Below are positions 34,014 to 42,281 of a stretch of 64,000 nucleotides of DNA, piece after piece (position 1 is the first letter of the stretch; every line of letters starts with the position of its first letter). A program made the position numbers and the translations under genes. Origin of the DNA: JAOPZW01 sp963835295 (lineage in GTDB: Bacteria > Actinomycetota > Thermoleophilia > Solirubrobacterales > Solirubrobacteraceae); the NCBI GenBank assembly GCA_963835295.1, contig CAWIEX010000014.1, positions 806,001 through 870,000 of the forward strand. The letters run 5' to 3'. The notes beneath the pieces were generated by a model. That model made no database searches and was not told the origin of the DNA. It saw nothing but the letters and a program-made list of their open reading frames with translations.

Positions 34014-35632
34014 AGGTCTTTCTGCTGCACCGAGACCGGGACTTCGACGTCAAGTCGAAGCTGCGCGATGAGATGTTCGACGCGATGCTGAGCGGACATT
34101 GGTTCGCGGTCACCAGCGTCAGCCGCAACCGCGAACGCGCGCGGATGTCCGGCTCGAGGGCCGCGCGACCGACAAGCGACGACGTGCTGGCGCAGGACCT
34201 GGAGCTCAACACGCTGTGGAACGCGATGGCGGCCGGCGACGAGTTTCTCTTCGAGACGGCAAAGCGAGGCGTCCTCTCGAGCCTCGGTGATCCCGAGGCG
34301 ATCGTCTATCGCCAGCGAGTGCTCGCGGACTGCCTCGAGCAACCCGAGATGATCGGGCAGATCTACCGCCTCGCGATGGAAGCACTCCTGAGCGAACGGA
34401 AGGCCGGTGGGGGGTTGTGGCACAGCGACCGGCCCGGCACGATCCTGCACCGATCGGTTGCGGTGCTGAAGCTACAGGTGGACGTCCTCAGGCGACTGCG
34501 GCAGATCGCGGACGAGCAGGCGGAGGGCTTCCGTTCGGAGGGGTTCACGCGCTTCTTCGCGATGCTCCGCGAGGAGTTGTCAGACGACTACCTGCAGACC
34601 GTCGAGGACCATCTGCGTGAGCTGGAGTTCAAGCGCGGCGTGCTGGAGAGCGCCGAGCTCGCCAAGGGCAATAAGGGCCGCCGCTACACGGTGCATAGGA
34701 CGCCCGAGCAGCGCTGGACCGACCGGCTGCCGTTCGCGAACCGCCCACCGGGCTACAGCTTCACGATCCCGCCCCGCGACGACGGCGGCTTCGCGGCGCT
34801 GGACGAGATCCGCGGCAAAGGCATCAACCTCGTCGCCAACGCGGTCGCCCAGTCAGCCGATCACATCAAGAGCTTCTTCGCCGTGCTGCGGCTCGAGCTC
34901 GCCTTCTACCTGGGCTGCCTGAACCTGCACGCGCGCCTGCGCGAGAAGGGCGAGCCGACCTGCTTCCCCACCCCGCTCGCCGATGGTCGCCTCACGCTCA
35001 CTGCGCAGGGCATCTACGACGTCTGCCTCACGTTGCACCTCGACGACCGAGCCGTCGGCAACGACGTCGACGCCGATGGCAAGTCGCTCGTGATGATCAC
35101 CGGCGCCAACCAGGGCGGCAAGTCAACGTTGCTGCGCAGCCTCGGCCTCGCCCACCTGATGATGCAGAGCGGCATGTTCGTCGGCGCGCAGTCGTTGCGC
35201 GCCAGTGTCTGCGCGGGCGTCTTGACGCACTACAAACGCGAAGAGGACGCCGAGATGGAGAGCGGCAAGCTCGACGAGGAGCTTCGCAGGATGAGCGAGA
35301 TCGCCGACCACATCAGCCCCGACTGCATCCTGCTGTGCAACGAGTCGTTCGCCTCGACCAACGAGCGTGAAGGCTCCGAGATCGCGCGCCAAGTCGTGCG
35401 CGCGATGCTCGACAAGCAGGTCAGGGTCCTCTTCGTTACCCACATGTACGACCTCGCTCATAGCATTCACGCGCAACAGCTCGACACCGCCCTCTTCCTG
35501 CGCGCCGAGCGCGAGCCCGACGGCCGGCGTACGTTCAAGGTCCTCGAGGGCGAGCCGCTGCCCACCAGCTACGGCGAAGACTCCTACCGCCGTATCTTCG
35601 GCAGCGCGACGACAGCGCCGGCGCCGAGGTGA
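34010..35632 (+). CDS. MutS-like ABC ATPase B
   Basis: A 540-residue partner of the preceding protein. It has Walker A TGANQGGKSTLLRSLG, then THYKREEDAEMESGKLDEEL, Walker B CILLCNESFASTNEREGSEI and a switch His in LFVTHMYDLAHS. The N-terminus reads VFLLHRDRDFDVKSK. No DNA mismatch-binding domain is present. Fluoride riboswitches are known upstream of mutS-annotated genes; these paired proteins are probably what those annotations describe. Confidence 0.85.
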   Translation: MKVFLLHRDRDFDVKSKLRDEMFDAMLSGHWFAVTSVSRNRERARMSGSRAARPTSDDVLAQDLELNTLWNAMAAGDEFLFETAKRGVLSSLGDPEAIVYRQRVLADCLEQPEMIGQIYRLAMEALLSERKAGGGLWHSDRPGTILHRSVAVLKLQVDVLRRLRQIADEQAEGFRSEGFTRFFAMLREELSDDYLQTVEDHLRELEFKRGVLESAELAKGNKGRRYTVHRTPEQRWTDRLPFANRPPGYSFTIPPRDDGGFAALDEIRGKGINLVANAVAQSADHIKSFFAVLRLELAFYLGCLNLHARLREKGEPTCFPTPLADGRLTLTAQGIYDVCLTLHLDDRAVGNDVDADGKSLVMITGANQGGKSTLLRSLGLAHLMMQSGMFVGAQSLRASVCAGVLTHYKREEDAEMESGKLDEELRRMSEIADHISPDCILLCNESFASTNEREGSEIARQVVRAMLDKQVRVLFVTHMYDLAHSIHAQQLDTALFLRAEREPDGRRTFKVLEGEPLPTSYGEDSYRRIFGSATTAPAPR

Positions 35633-35731
35633 GAACGTGATGCCACGGCAGCGCCTGGTCCGTAGTTTTCCGCTGCGCTCGGCGGACGGCGACGGACGGC
35701 GGGCCTCGGGTCGGACACTACGGTGCCGGGC

Positions 35732-37006
35732 ATGAGCGCGATCACGTACGTCCATGCTCGTCAGATCCTCGACAGTCGCGGCAACCCGACCGTCGAGGTC
35801 GACATGCGTCTCGAGTCCGGCGCGTTTGGTCGCGCCGCGATCCCGTCCGGGGCGTCGACTGGCGAGCACGAGGCCGTCGAGCTGCGCGACGGCGGTGAGC
35901 CGTTCAGTGGCAAGGGCGTCCTGCGTGCCGTGGAGCATGTCGACGGCGAGATCGCCGATGCCGTGCGCGGCCGGGAGGCCGGCGACCAGGAGGGGCTTGA
36001 CCGCGCCCTCATCGAGCTCGACGGGACCGACACCAAGGCCCGGCTCGGTGCGAACGCGATCCTCGGCGTGTCGCTCGCGGTCGCCCGTGCTCGCGCGACC
36101 GAGCTCGGCCAGCCGCTGTGGCGCTACCTGGGCGGCGAGCAGGCGAACCTCCTGCCGGTGCCGATGATGAACGTGCTCAACGGCGGCGCTCACGCCGATA
36201 ACCCGGTCGACTTCCAGGAGTTTATGATCGCGCCGCTCGGTGCTGGGTCGTTCGCGCAGGCGCTGCGCATGGGCGCGGAGACCTACCAGCAGCTCAAGGG
36301 CACGCTGCGCTCGCGCGGGCTGGCGACCGGGGTCGGCGACGAGGGCGGCTTCGCGCCGGCCCTGCACGACAACGCGGCTCCGCTCGAGCTGCTGGTGGCG
36401 GCGATCGAGGCGGCCGGGTATCACCCCGGGGAGGAGATCGCGATCGCGTTGGACCCGGCGGCGAGTGAGTTCTTCACCGATGGCGCGTACCGGTTGGCTG
36501 GAGAGGACCGCACGCTCTCCTCGGCGGAGATGGTCGACTACTGGGAGCAGCTCGTCGACCGGTATCCGATCGTCCTGATCGAGGACGGGATGGCCGAGGA
36601 CGACTGGGACGGCTGGGCGCGGCTCACCGAGCGCCTCGGCGACCGCGTGCAGCTCGTCGGCGATGACATCTTCGTGACCAACCCGGCGATCCTGCGTCGC
36701 GGCATCGACGCCGGCATCGCCAATTCGATCCTGATCAAGCTCAACCAGATTGGGACGCTGACGGAGACGCTCGAGACGATGGCGCTCGCTCGCGAGGCCG
36801 GCTACCGCTGCTTCGTCTCGCACCGATCGGGCGAGACGGACGACGCGTTCATCTCAGACTTCGTGGTCGCGACGGGCGCGGGCCAGATCAAGACCGGTGC
36901 GCCGGCGCGAGGCGAGCGGGTGGCGAAGTACAACCAGCTGCTTCGCATCGAGGAGGAGCTCGGCGACCGCGCGCGGTTCGCCGGCCGGGCGGCCGTCGCC
37001 GTCTGA
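35732..37006 (+). CDS. eno: enolase, canonical copy
   Basis: A 424-residue phosphopyruvate hydratase of glycolysis. Catalytic and metal residues are all in place: GASTGEHEA loop, NGGAHADN, QEFMIAP, metal Asp/Glu in ALDPAAS, IEDGMAEDDWDGW and VGDDIFVTN, LIKLNQIGTLTET with the base Lys, SHRSGET and IKTGAPARGER. ATG 35732 is preferred to the upstream GTG 35723. It lies 100 bp after the MutS-like pair and is probably cotranscribed from riboswitch 3. Enolase is a classical fluoride target. Confidence 0.96.
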   Translation: MSAITYVHARQILDSRGNPTVEVDMRLESGAFGRAAIPSGASTGEHEAVELRDGGEPFSGKGVLRAVEHVDGEIADAVRGREAGDQEGLDRALIELDGTDTKARLGANAILGVSLAVARARATELGQPLWRYLGGEQANLLPVPMMNVLNGGAHADNPVDFQEFMIAPLGAGSFAQALRMGAETYQQLKGTLRSRGLATGVGDEGGFAPALHDNAAPLELLVAAIEAAGYHPGEEIAIALDPAASEFFTDGAYRLAGEDRTLSSAEMVDYWEQLVDRYPIVLIEDGMAEDDWDGWARLTERLGDRVQLVGDDIFVTNPAILRRGIDAGIANSILIKLNQIGTLTETLETMALAREAGYRCFVSHRSGETDDAFISDFVVATGAGQIKTGAPARGERVAKYNQLLRIEEELGDRARFAGRAAVAV

Positions 37007-37011
37007 GGCGC

Positions 37012-37527
37012 TCACCAGCGGTCGAGCTGCTCGCGCAGCCGCTCGCTGAGCGGACTGCGGCCGTAGCGATCCTCGACGCCGTCGAGGGTCGCTCGATAGT
37101 GGGCCAGGCGACGCTTGCGCGGTCGCTGTCGCGCTGACTCGACCTTGGCGAGCTTGTCGGCCACCGTGATCGTGGCTGCCTGTGGCCCCGCGTCAAGAAT
37201 CTGCTGCCGAAGCGCGGCCTTGCGATCTCGGTACTCGTCGATGGTGGTGTCCTGCGTGAGCGCCTCGACCAGCCGCGAAACCTCCGGGCCGAATCGGCCC
37301 AGCACCTCGTCGGCGGAAACGTCGGTGTCCTCGAGCAGGTCGTGCGCCAAGCCGGCCATGACCACCGGCGCGGGATGCCCTTGCGAGGCAAGCAGCCCGG
37401 CGACGGCGATGGGGTGCGCGACCGTCCTGCTAGGGCGCAGCAACCGCTTTCGGTAGGCGGCGACGACAAACGCCACCGCCTCCTCAGCGCCGGGCGTGGC
37501 CGCGAGCTGCGCCGGCACAGACCTCAT
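37012..37527 (-). CDS. HD-domain phosphohydrolase (RelA/SpoT-type HD fold)
   Basis: A 171-residue protein from ATG 37527. It contains HPIAVAGLLASQG and GLAHDLLEDTDVSADEVL, the H...HD...ED pattern of metal-dependent HD hydrolases like those of (p)ppGpp hydrolases, then TITVADKLAKVESA. It lacks synthetase and regulatory domains, so it could be a small alarmone or nucleotide hydrolase. Convergent with enolase and divergent from riboswitch 4. Confidence 0.82.
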   Translation of the reverse strand: MRSVPAQLAATPGAEEAVAFVVAAYRKRLLRPSRTVAHPIAVAGLLASQGHPAPVVMAGLAHDLLEDTDVSADEVLGRFGPEVSRLVEALTQDTTIDEYRDRKAALRQQILDAGPQAATITVADKLAKVESARQRPRKRRLAHYRATLDGVEDRYGRSPLSERLREQLDRW

Positions 37528-37587
37528 GCTCGCGGGCGTGGCCAGATAGCCGCTTGACACTCGCTCCGGCGCATTCCTACGCTTGCC

Positions 37588-37660
37588 GGGCCAGATGAGG
37601 CTCCTGGCTGGGGGTCGAGTGACCTCCTGAACCGCCGGCTCACCGGCTGATGGCTTCTGT
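37588..37660 (+). promoter_or_regulatory. promoter and fluoride riboswitch 4 (triple-DUF190 gene)
   Basis: TTGACA at 37554-37559, 18-bp spacer and TACGCT at 37578-37583 form a good promoter. The aptamer reads GCCAGATGAGGCTCCTGGC, an extra hairpin GGGGTCGAGTGACCTCC, then TGAACCGCCGG and GGCTGATGGCTTCTG. The loop/3'-strand pairing uses one G-U. This longer form is shared with riboswitches 6 and 13. Confidence 0.9.
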
Positions 37661-37692
37661 TCGCCCGTCGCACGCGAGAGGAACTCAGCCAC

Positions 37693-37737
37693 GTGACGCC
37701 GGATCGGATGCCCATGGAGGTCGACAGCGCGTCGTGA
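37693..37737 (+). CDS. possible short leader ORF coupled to DUF190 gene
   Basis: A 14-codon frame from GTG 37693 (or internal ATG 37708 or 37714) ends in TGA overlapping the GTG of the DUF190 gene (GTGA). It lies after the aptamer. It may transmit riboswitch control by translational coupling; there is no direct proof it is translated. Confidence 0.35.
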   Translation: MTPDRMPMEVDSAS

Positions 37738-38807
37738 TCGACGATTGCCTGAAGCTGACGACGTACTTCGGTGAGCGCGATCGCGCGAACGGCGCGTTTC
37801 TCGCCGATGCGCTGGTCGACCTCTACGAGCGGCGCGCGTTTCAGACCAGCATCGTGATGCGGGGAGTCGAGGGCTTCGGCATCAAGCACCACCTGCAGAC
37901 CGCGCGCCTGTTGACGCTCTCGGAGGATCTGCCGATCGTGTCGATCGCGGTCGACACGCGCCGGCGCATCCAGACCGCACTGGACGACGTCGCCGCGATC
38001 ACGACCCACGGCCTCGTGACGCTCGAGCGCGCCCGCATGCTCACCGGACGGATCGGGCCCGTCGAGCTTCCCGACGAGCTGCATGAGGCGACCAAGCTCA
38101 CGATCTACGTTGGCCGCCAGCACCGCGTGGGTGGGCGGCCGGCGCACGTGGCGATCGTCGAGGCGTTGCGTGAGCACGGGCTGGCCGGCGCGACGGTCCT
38201 GCTCGGGGTCGATGGCACCGCGCACGGCGTGCGCCAGCGCGCGGAGTTCTTCTCGCGCAACGCCGACGTCCCACTCATGATCATCTCCGTGGGCGAGGGC
38301 GCCGCCGTCGCGCGCGTGCTGCCCGAGCTCGGCGCGATGCTCCACCGGCCGCTGCTCACGCTCGAGCGAGTTCGCGTGTGCAAGCGCGACGGCGTCAGGC
38401 TCGCAGAGCCCCAGCACCTGCCGGAGACCGATCCCAGCGGCCTTGGCATCTGGCAGAAGCTCATGGTCTACGCCAGCGAGCAGGCGCGCCACGACCGTCA
38501 CCCGCTCTATGTCGAGCTCATCCGGCGCCTGCGCACAGCCGGCGCGGCGGGCGCGACGGCGTTGCGCGGCGTCTGGGGCTATCACGGCGATCACGAGCCC
38601 CACGGGGATCGCTTCTGGTCGCTGCGCCGACATGTGCCGGTGGTGACGGTGATCATCGACACGCCCGAACGGACCCGCGAGTGGTTTGCCATCGTCGACG
38701 AGCTCACCGACGAGGCCGGCCTGGTGACCAGCGAGATGGTCCCGGCGTTCCAGGCGACCGGCCCGGACGTCAGCAGGGGCGGCTTCACGCTCGCCCGGCC
38801 CCATTGA
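37734..38807 (+). CDS. protein with three tandem DUF190 (PII-like) domains
   Basis: A 357-residue protein from GTG 37734, with GGAGG 13 bases upstream. Three similar units follow one another: LKLTTYFGERDRANG with MRGVEGFGIKHHL; LTIYVGRQHRVGGRPAH with LLGVDGTAHGVRQ; and LMVYASEQARHDRHPLY with LRGVWGYHGDHE. Each ends in a LPIVSIAVD-like strand (VPLMIISVG, VPVVTVIID). DUF190 proteins have a PII-like fold and are often encoded beside crcB fluoride channels. The tandem form could act as a covalent trimer. Confidence 0.88.
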   Translation: MIDDCLKLTTYFGERDRANGAFLADALVDLYERRAFQTSIVMRGVEGFGIKHHLQTARLLTLSEDLPIVSIAVDTRRRIQTALDDVAAITTHGLVTLERARMLTGRIGPVELPDELHEATKLTIYVGRQHRVGGRPAHVAIVEALREHGLAGATVLLGVDGTAHGVRQRAEFFSRNADVPLMIISVGEGAAVARVLPELGAMLHRPLLTLERVRVCKRDGVRLAEPQHLPETDPSGLGIWQKLMVYASEQARHDRHPLYVELIRRLRTAGAAGATALRGVWGYHGDHEPHGDRFWSLRRHVPVVTVIIDTPERTREWFAIVDELTDEAGLVTSEMVPAFQATGPDVSRGGFTLARPH

Positions 38808-39249
38808 CGCGGATCGAGCGCCGCGCAAGCGACGCGGGGATCACGGCGAGCAACGCGCCGGCCGCCACACCGGCGACCGAGCTGCCGAGGCTTGTGCCCG
38901 CCGCGAGGAGCACGATCGCCGCGGTGGCGAGCCCGGCGCCCGCGAGGGCGCCGAGTCCGGCGAGCCAGGCGACGAGCGCGCCGACCTCGACCTCACCGGC
39001 GGGCGGCAGGGTGACCGCGCGCTCGGCCAGGCCGCCGGCGACGAGCAGGCCCGCTCCCCACAGTGGCGCCGCGGCCGGCGCCGCACCGTGGTCGAGGGCC
39101 ACACCGGCCGCGCAGGCGAGCGCGATCAGCGCCACCCCGACGGTGGCCGGGCGGCGCGATGCCGGCAGCGCAAGGCCCAGGGCGGCTAGCGCCGCCACGG
39201 CCGTGGTGGGCGCCGCCAGCCACGCACTCACAGCGACGGCGAGAGCCAA
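38785..39249 (-). CDS. small integral membrane protein, end of DUF58 operon
   Basis: About 154 residues, almost entirely hydrophobic with four or five predicted helices (LAALGLALPASRRPATVGVA, GLATAAIVLLAAGTSLGSSV). No ATG is available; TTG 39249 or a GTG near 39237 may serve, and the frame is open upstream into the DUF58 gene. The stop region overlaps the end of the convergent DUF190 gene by 23 bp. No known function. Confidence 0.6.
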   Translation of the reverse strand: MALAVAVSAWLAAPTTAVAALAALGLALPASRRPATVGVALIALACAAGVALDHGAAPAAAPLWGAGLLVAGGLAERAVTLPPAGEVEVGALVAWLAGLGALAGAGLATAAIVLLAAGTSLGSSVAGVAAGALLAVIPASLARRSIRVNGAGRA

Positions 39250-39272
39250 GACGAACGCGCCGAGAGCGGCGG

Positions 39273-40541
39273 CTAGGCGCGCGCGGGCAGCCTCGATGAC
39301 CGGCGGGATGTGATCACCTCCCCCACGACGGATTCCAGCGGACGGTTGCCGTCCCACACCGCGACGGTGGCTCCCAGCTCGGCGAGCCGGGCGCGAATCG
39401 CCGCGCGGCGCAGCGCCCAGAGCCGCACCGCCAGATCCGCGCTGGGGCCCAGCAGCGCCGGAGCGTCTATCTCGATGACGGTGAGGTCGTGGCCGCGGGC
39501 GAGCAGGTCGAGGAGGCCGCGCGCTCCGCGGTCGTCGAGCAGCGGGGTGATCGCGAGGACGAGCGCCCGCGCGGGGAGGATCGCGGGCGGCACGATGGCC
39601 ACGTCGCGCGCCACGTAGGTCATGACGATCTCGCTGCGCGCGAGGGCGTCGGCGATCCGCAGGGCGTGCAGGACACCAGTCGCGGGTCGCAGCCACTCCA
39701 GGGCGCCGCCGAACCTGACGACGCCGACCCGGTCACGTGCGCGCAGGTGCGCCTCGGCCAACGCGGCGGCGGCGCGAACCGTGAGGGTCAGCGTCTGTTC
39801 TCGTGCGCCGGCGGGGAGCTCGGCGAACGCGTCGAGGAACAGCACGACGTCGGCGCTGCGCTCAGGGTGGCGGTCGGCGACGTAAGGGGACCCGGAGCGT
39901 GCCGTGGCACGCCAGTGCATCCGGCGCAACTGGTCGCCCGGCACGTAGGGTCGGAGCTCGGCGAGCTCGAGCCCGTCGCCTCGGACGGGCGATCGACGGG
40001 TGCCGACGGCGGCCTGGGTCCGCGCGGGCGCAACGAGCGCGCGCAGCCGCTCGATGCCGGGCAGGACGCGCACGGACGCGTACGCGTCGACCGCGCCGGC
40101 GTACCAGATGCCGCCCAACGGCCCGCTGACCCAGACACGGGCGGCGCCGGCCCGATAGCCACCCCAGCGCTCGGCCTGGAGTGACACCTCCACGCGGCGT
40201 TGTTCGCCGGGCGCCAGATGGACGATGCGCGCGGTCGCCTCAGCCTCGGCGCGTAGGCCCGCCGGCGCGAGCACGCGCAGTTCGAGCCACGCAGCGCCCC
40301 GGCCCGCGGACAGCTCATAGGTGGTGCTCACGCGATCACCCTCGAGCACGCGGTCCGGTGCCGCCGACCCCCTCACCTCGATGCGCGGCTCGCGGGCGAG
40401 CGCGAGCGCCGTCGCGGCCGCGAGGGCGAACGGGGCGCCGAGCGCGATGAGCGCGGGCTCGCCCAAGATGACGCCGGCCAAGGCTCCCGCCGTGCCGATG
40501 AGGACCCAGCTAGCGAGGGTCGGCGAGGCGCTGGCGCTCAT
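39273..40541 (-). CDS. DUF58 protein (vWA-like, MoxR-associated family)
   Basis: A 422-residue protein with two N-terminal membrane helices and a DUF58 domain: GDGLELAELRPYVPGDQLRR then MHWRATARSGSPYV, and a vWA-like ADVVLFLDAFAEL. DUF58 proteins normally work with a MoxR AAA+ ATPase, probably as membrane-protein or enzyme-maturation factors. Here no MoxR gene is present: only 13 bp separate this gene from the preceding one. Confidence 0.88.
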   Translation of the reverse strand: MSASASPTLASWVLIGTAGALAGVILGEPALIALGAPFALAAATALALAREPRIEVRGSAAPDRVLEGDRVSTTYELSAGRGAAWLELRVLAPAGLRAEAEATARIVHLAPGEQRRVEVSLQAERWGGYRAGAARVWVSGPLGGIWYAGAVDAYASVRVLPGIERLRALVAPARTQAAVGTRRSPVRGDGLELAELRPYVPGDQLRRMHWRATARSGSPYVADRHPERSADVVLFLDAFAELPAGAREQTLTLTVRAAAALAEAHLRARDRVGVVRFGGALEWLRPATGVLHALRIADALARSEIVMTYVARDVAIVPPAILPARALVLAITPLLDDRGARGLLDLLARGHDLTVIEIDAPALLGPSADLAVRLWALRRAAIRARLAELGATVAVWDGNRPLESVVGEVITSRRSSRLPARA

Positions 40542-40554
40542 GGATCGGGAGCGG

Positions 40555-40962
40555 TCATCGCATCAGCGTCTCGAGGTCGTCGAGCACGGCTTGCAGCTCG
40601 TCGCGGCTGATGCCGGGAGCGAACGAGTCGTCTGGGCGCGGTCGATCGGGGCGCACCAGTTCCCAAGTCCGTGGGCTCAGCAACGAGCGCGCGGCGATCG
40701 GATCGGCGTCGAGATCGACGCGCCGGCGCCGCAGAGCGGCTGCTGCCACCTCTCGTAGAACCGGCCGCAGGCGCCAGTGCATCTCCCCTGCGTGCCACGC
40801 GGCGGCAACCGTCCGCTGCATCGATCCGAGGTCACCCGAGACATCGGCGGCGACCGTCCGCGGTTGCGGGCCTCGAGGCCAGGCGGCGGGAAGCGAGCGC
40901 CGCAACGCGCGGAGCGCCCATGCGGCGACCAGAACGGCGGCTACCGCCAGCACGGCGGTCAC
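40555..40962 (-). CDS. membrane-anchored hypothetical protein of DUF58 operon
   Basis: 135 residues from GTG 40962, overlapping the DUF4129 stop. One N-terminal helix (VLAVAAVLVAAWALRAL) anchors a cytoplasmic, charged domain with SRDELQAVLDDLETLMR at the end. The position between DUF4129 and DUF58 genes is typical for this operon type. The family is not recognised. Confidence 0.72.
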   Translation of the reverse strand: MTAVLAVAAVLVAAWALRALRRSLPAAWPRGPQPRTVAADVSGDLGSMQRTVAAAWHAGEMHWRLRPVLREVAAAALRRRRVDLDADPIAARSLLSPRTWELVRPDRPRPDDSFAPGISRDELQAVLDDLETLMR

Positions 40963-41819
40963 GCTCGGTGGTCCTTCAGGTCGTCAGCGATCTGCTCGAG
41001 CGCAGTCACCGCGTCACGCCGCATCGACTCGTCGACAGCGTGGGTGCTGAAGCGCGCGCGCTCGAAGAGGGCGGTGAGCGTTGCGGTGGGATGCCGAGCG
41101 ACGCCGAGCCGCCCGGTGATACGGCCCAGGTACTCGCGCGGAGCCTCGCTGGGGCGCCGCTGGAGTCCTGCCTCAGCGAGGGCCGACTCCATCCGCGCGT
41201 AGGCGACCAGCACCGCCGCCCGCGGATCCGACGGCATGGCCAGCGCCGCCAGCGCCTCGTGCGCGCCGGTGGCGACAGCGCGGCGGGCCTGGTCTGGCAG
41301 GCCGGGCGCGCGACCTCGACGCCCGACGGCGAGCACGACCGCGAGACCAAGAAGGCCCACAGCTACTCCGGCGGCCAGGGCGGCGGCCCCGTCCGCGCCG
41401 CCGCGACGCTGCGTCTCGACCGTCGTCGCAGTGCCAGGCCGGACCTGTGGTGATGCCGGAAGCGATGGTGCCTGGCGAGGGCGCTGGTGGGCCGCGGGGG
41501 CGGCGAGGAGCGCCACGAGCGCAAGCGGCACGAGGAGCGCGAGCGCGATCGTGAGCGGGCCGGCACGCACCGGGAGGATGGGTTCGCGCCGCTCGAGGCC
41601 GCGCTTACGTCGCGGCGGCGGCCACAGAGCGGTGGCGACGATCGCGCCGGTTGCCACCACTCCCACCCCCACGACCATCAGCAGCGGCCATGCCGGGATC
41701 GCTGGCGCGGCCCCACCGCCAGTGAGCGGCCGCCGACCGGCGGCGCCGGCCACGGCGAGCAGCGCGACGACGGCGGCAGGAGCGAGGACGGCACGGGTTA
41801 GTGGACGACGAAGCTCGAT
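40959..41819 (-). CDS. DUF4129 membrane protein, possible non-canonical start
   Basis: The C-terminus has the DUF4129 signature: VAYARMESALAEAGLQRRPS, EAPREYLGRI and ALFERARFSTHAV. Three hydrophobic segments precede it. The first annotatable start is GTG 41753, but this omits a good membrane helix (AVLAPAAVVALLAVAGAAG) encoded in frame upstream. GGAGG lies five bases before an in-frame ATC at 41819, suggesting an ATC start or a base error. The unit is headed by riboswitch 5. Confidence 0.75.
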   Translation of the reverse strand: MELRRPLTRAVLAPAAVVALLAVAGAAGRRPLTGGGAAPAIPAWPLLMVVGVGVVATGAIVATALWPPPRRKRGLERREPILPVRAGPLTIALALLVPLALVALLAAPAAHQRPRQAPSLPASPQVRPGTATTVETQRRGGADGAAALAAGVAVGLLGLAVVLAVGRRGRAPGLPDQARRAVATGAHEALAALAMPSDPRAAVLVAYARMESALAEAGLQRRPSEAPREYLGRITGRLGVARHPTATLTALFERARFSTHAVDESMRRDAVTALEQIADDLKDHRA

Positions 41820-41839
41820 GAGGGCCTCCGATGCTCGGT

Positions 41840-41893
41840 GTAGAAGCCATCAGCGCCGTTGCGCGGTCGAAGGCGAGCTTCATCGCCTGCTCG
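41840..41893 (-). promoter_or_regulatory. fluoride riboswitch 5 (DUF4129/DUF58 operon)
   Basis: Stem AGGCG/CGCCT around GATGAAGC, and GCTGATGGCTTCTAC. The A in the loop is matched by T in GGCTTC. TATCCT lies at 41898-41903. GGAGGCC follows the aptamer and can pair with GGCTTC (one G-U). Confidence 0.92.
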
Positions 41894-42006
41894 CCAAAGG
41901 ATACCTGTGGGGCGTAACTCAGTCGGCGGGCATGGCCTGGCGACCGAGCTCAAGGGCGCCGCCAATCTGTGACACACGCACCGAGTCACGGTAGTTATGA
42001 TCGCGG

Positions 42007-42075
42007 CCGCCAGATGAAGCTTTGGCGTGGAGGCGCCCCCTCCCGAACCGCCGCAGGCACGGGCTGATGGCTTCT
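42007..42075 (+). promoter_or_regulatory. fluoride riboswitch 6 (four-repeat protein)
   Basis: Long form: CGCCAGATGAAGCTTTGGCG, GGAGGCGCCCCCTCC, GAACCGCCG and GGGCTGATGGCTTCT. TATGAT lies at 41996-42001. The arrangement matches riboswitches 4 and 13. It is divergent from riboswitch 5, the two starts being about 110 bp apart. Confidence 0.9.
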
Positions 42076-42143
42076 TTTCGCCGGTATTCGCCGACAGACG
42101 GAGCCCATTCAACGCGCCCACCAAGCCCTCGCAAACCTGCCCG

Positions 42144-42212
42144 GCCGGCGGGGGAGCCGACGCGTCTTGACAACAGGGGAACCTCCCTCCGCGCGTCGGC
42201 TCCCCGGCCGGC
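42144..42212 (+). repeat. large inverted repeat in the leader of the four-repeat gene
   Basis: Two 21-nt arms, GCCGGC-x-GGGGAGCCGACGCG and its complement at 42192-42212, pair with one mismatch around a 27-nt loop that contains TTGACA. No T-run follows. It lies between riboswitch 6 and the coding start, so it may be part of the expression platform, an RNA stability hairpin, or a protein-binding palindrome. Confidence 0.75.
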
Positions 42213-42281
42213 GAGCCCGGTTCGCCTGAGGTCCCGGCGAATCGGGCGCCGGCATGTCCTGGTGAGGGAGACTTGCCGGAG

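Noticed and set aside
35633..35731. A separate fluoride riboswitch for enolase 1
   Set aside because: The 100-bp gap contains no aptamer motif; control from riboswitch 3 by cotranscription is the simpler reading.
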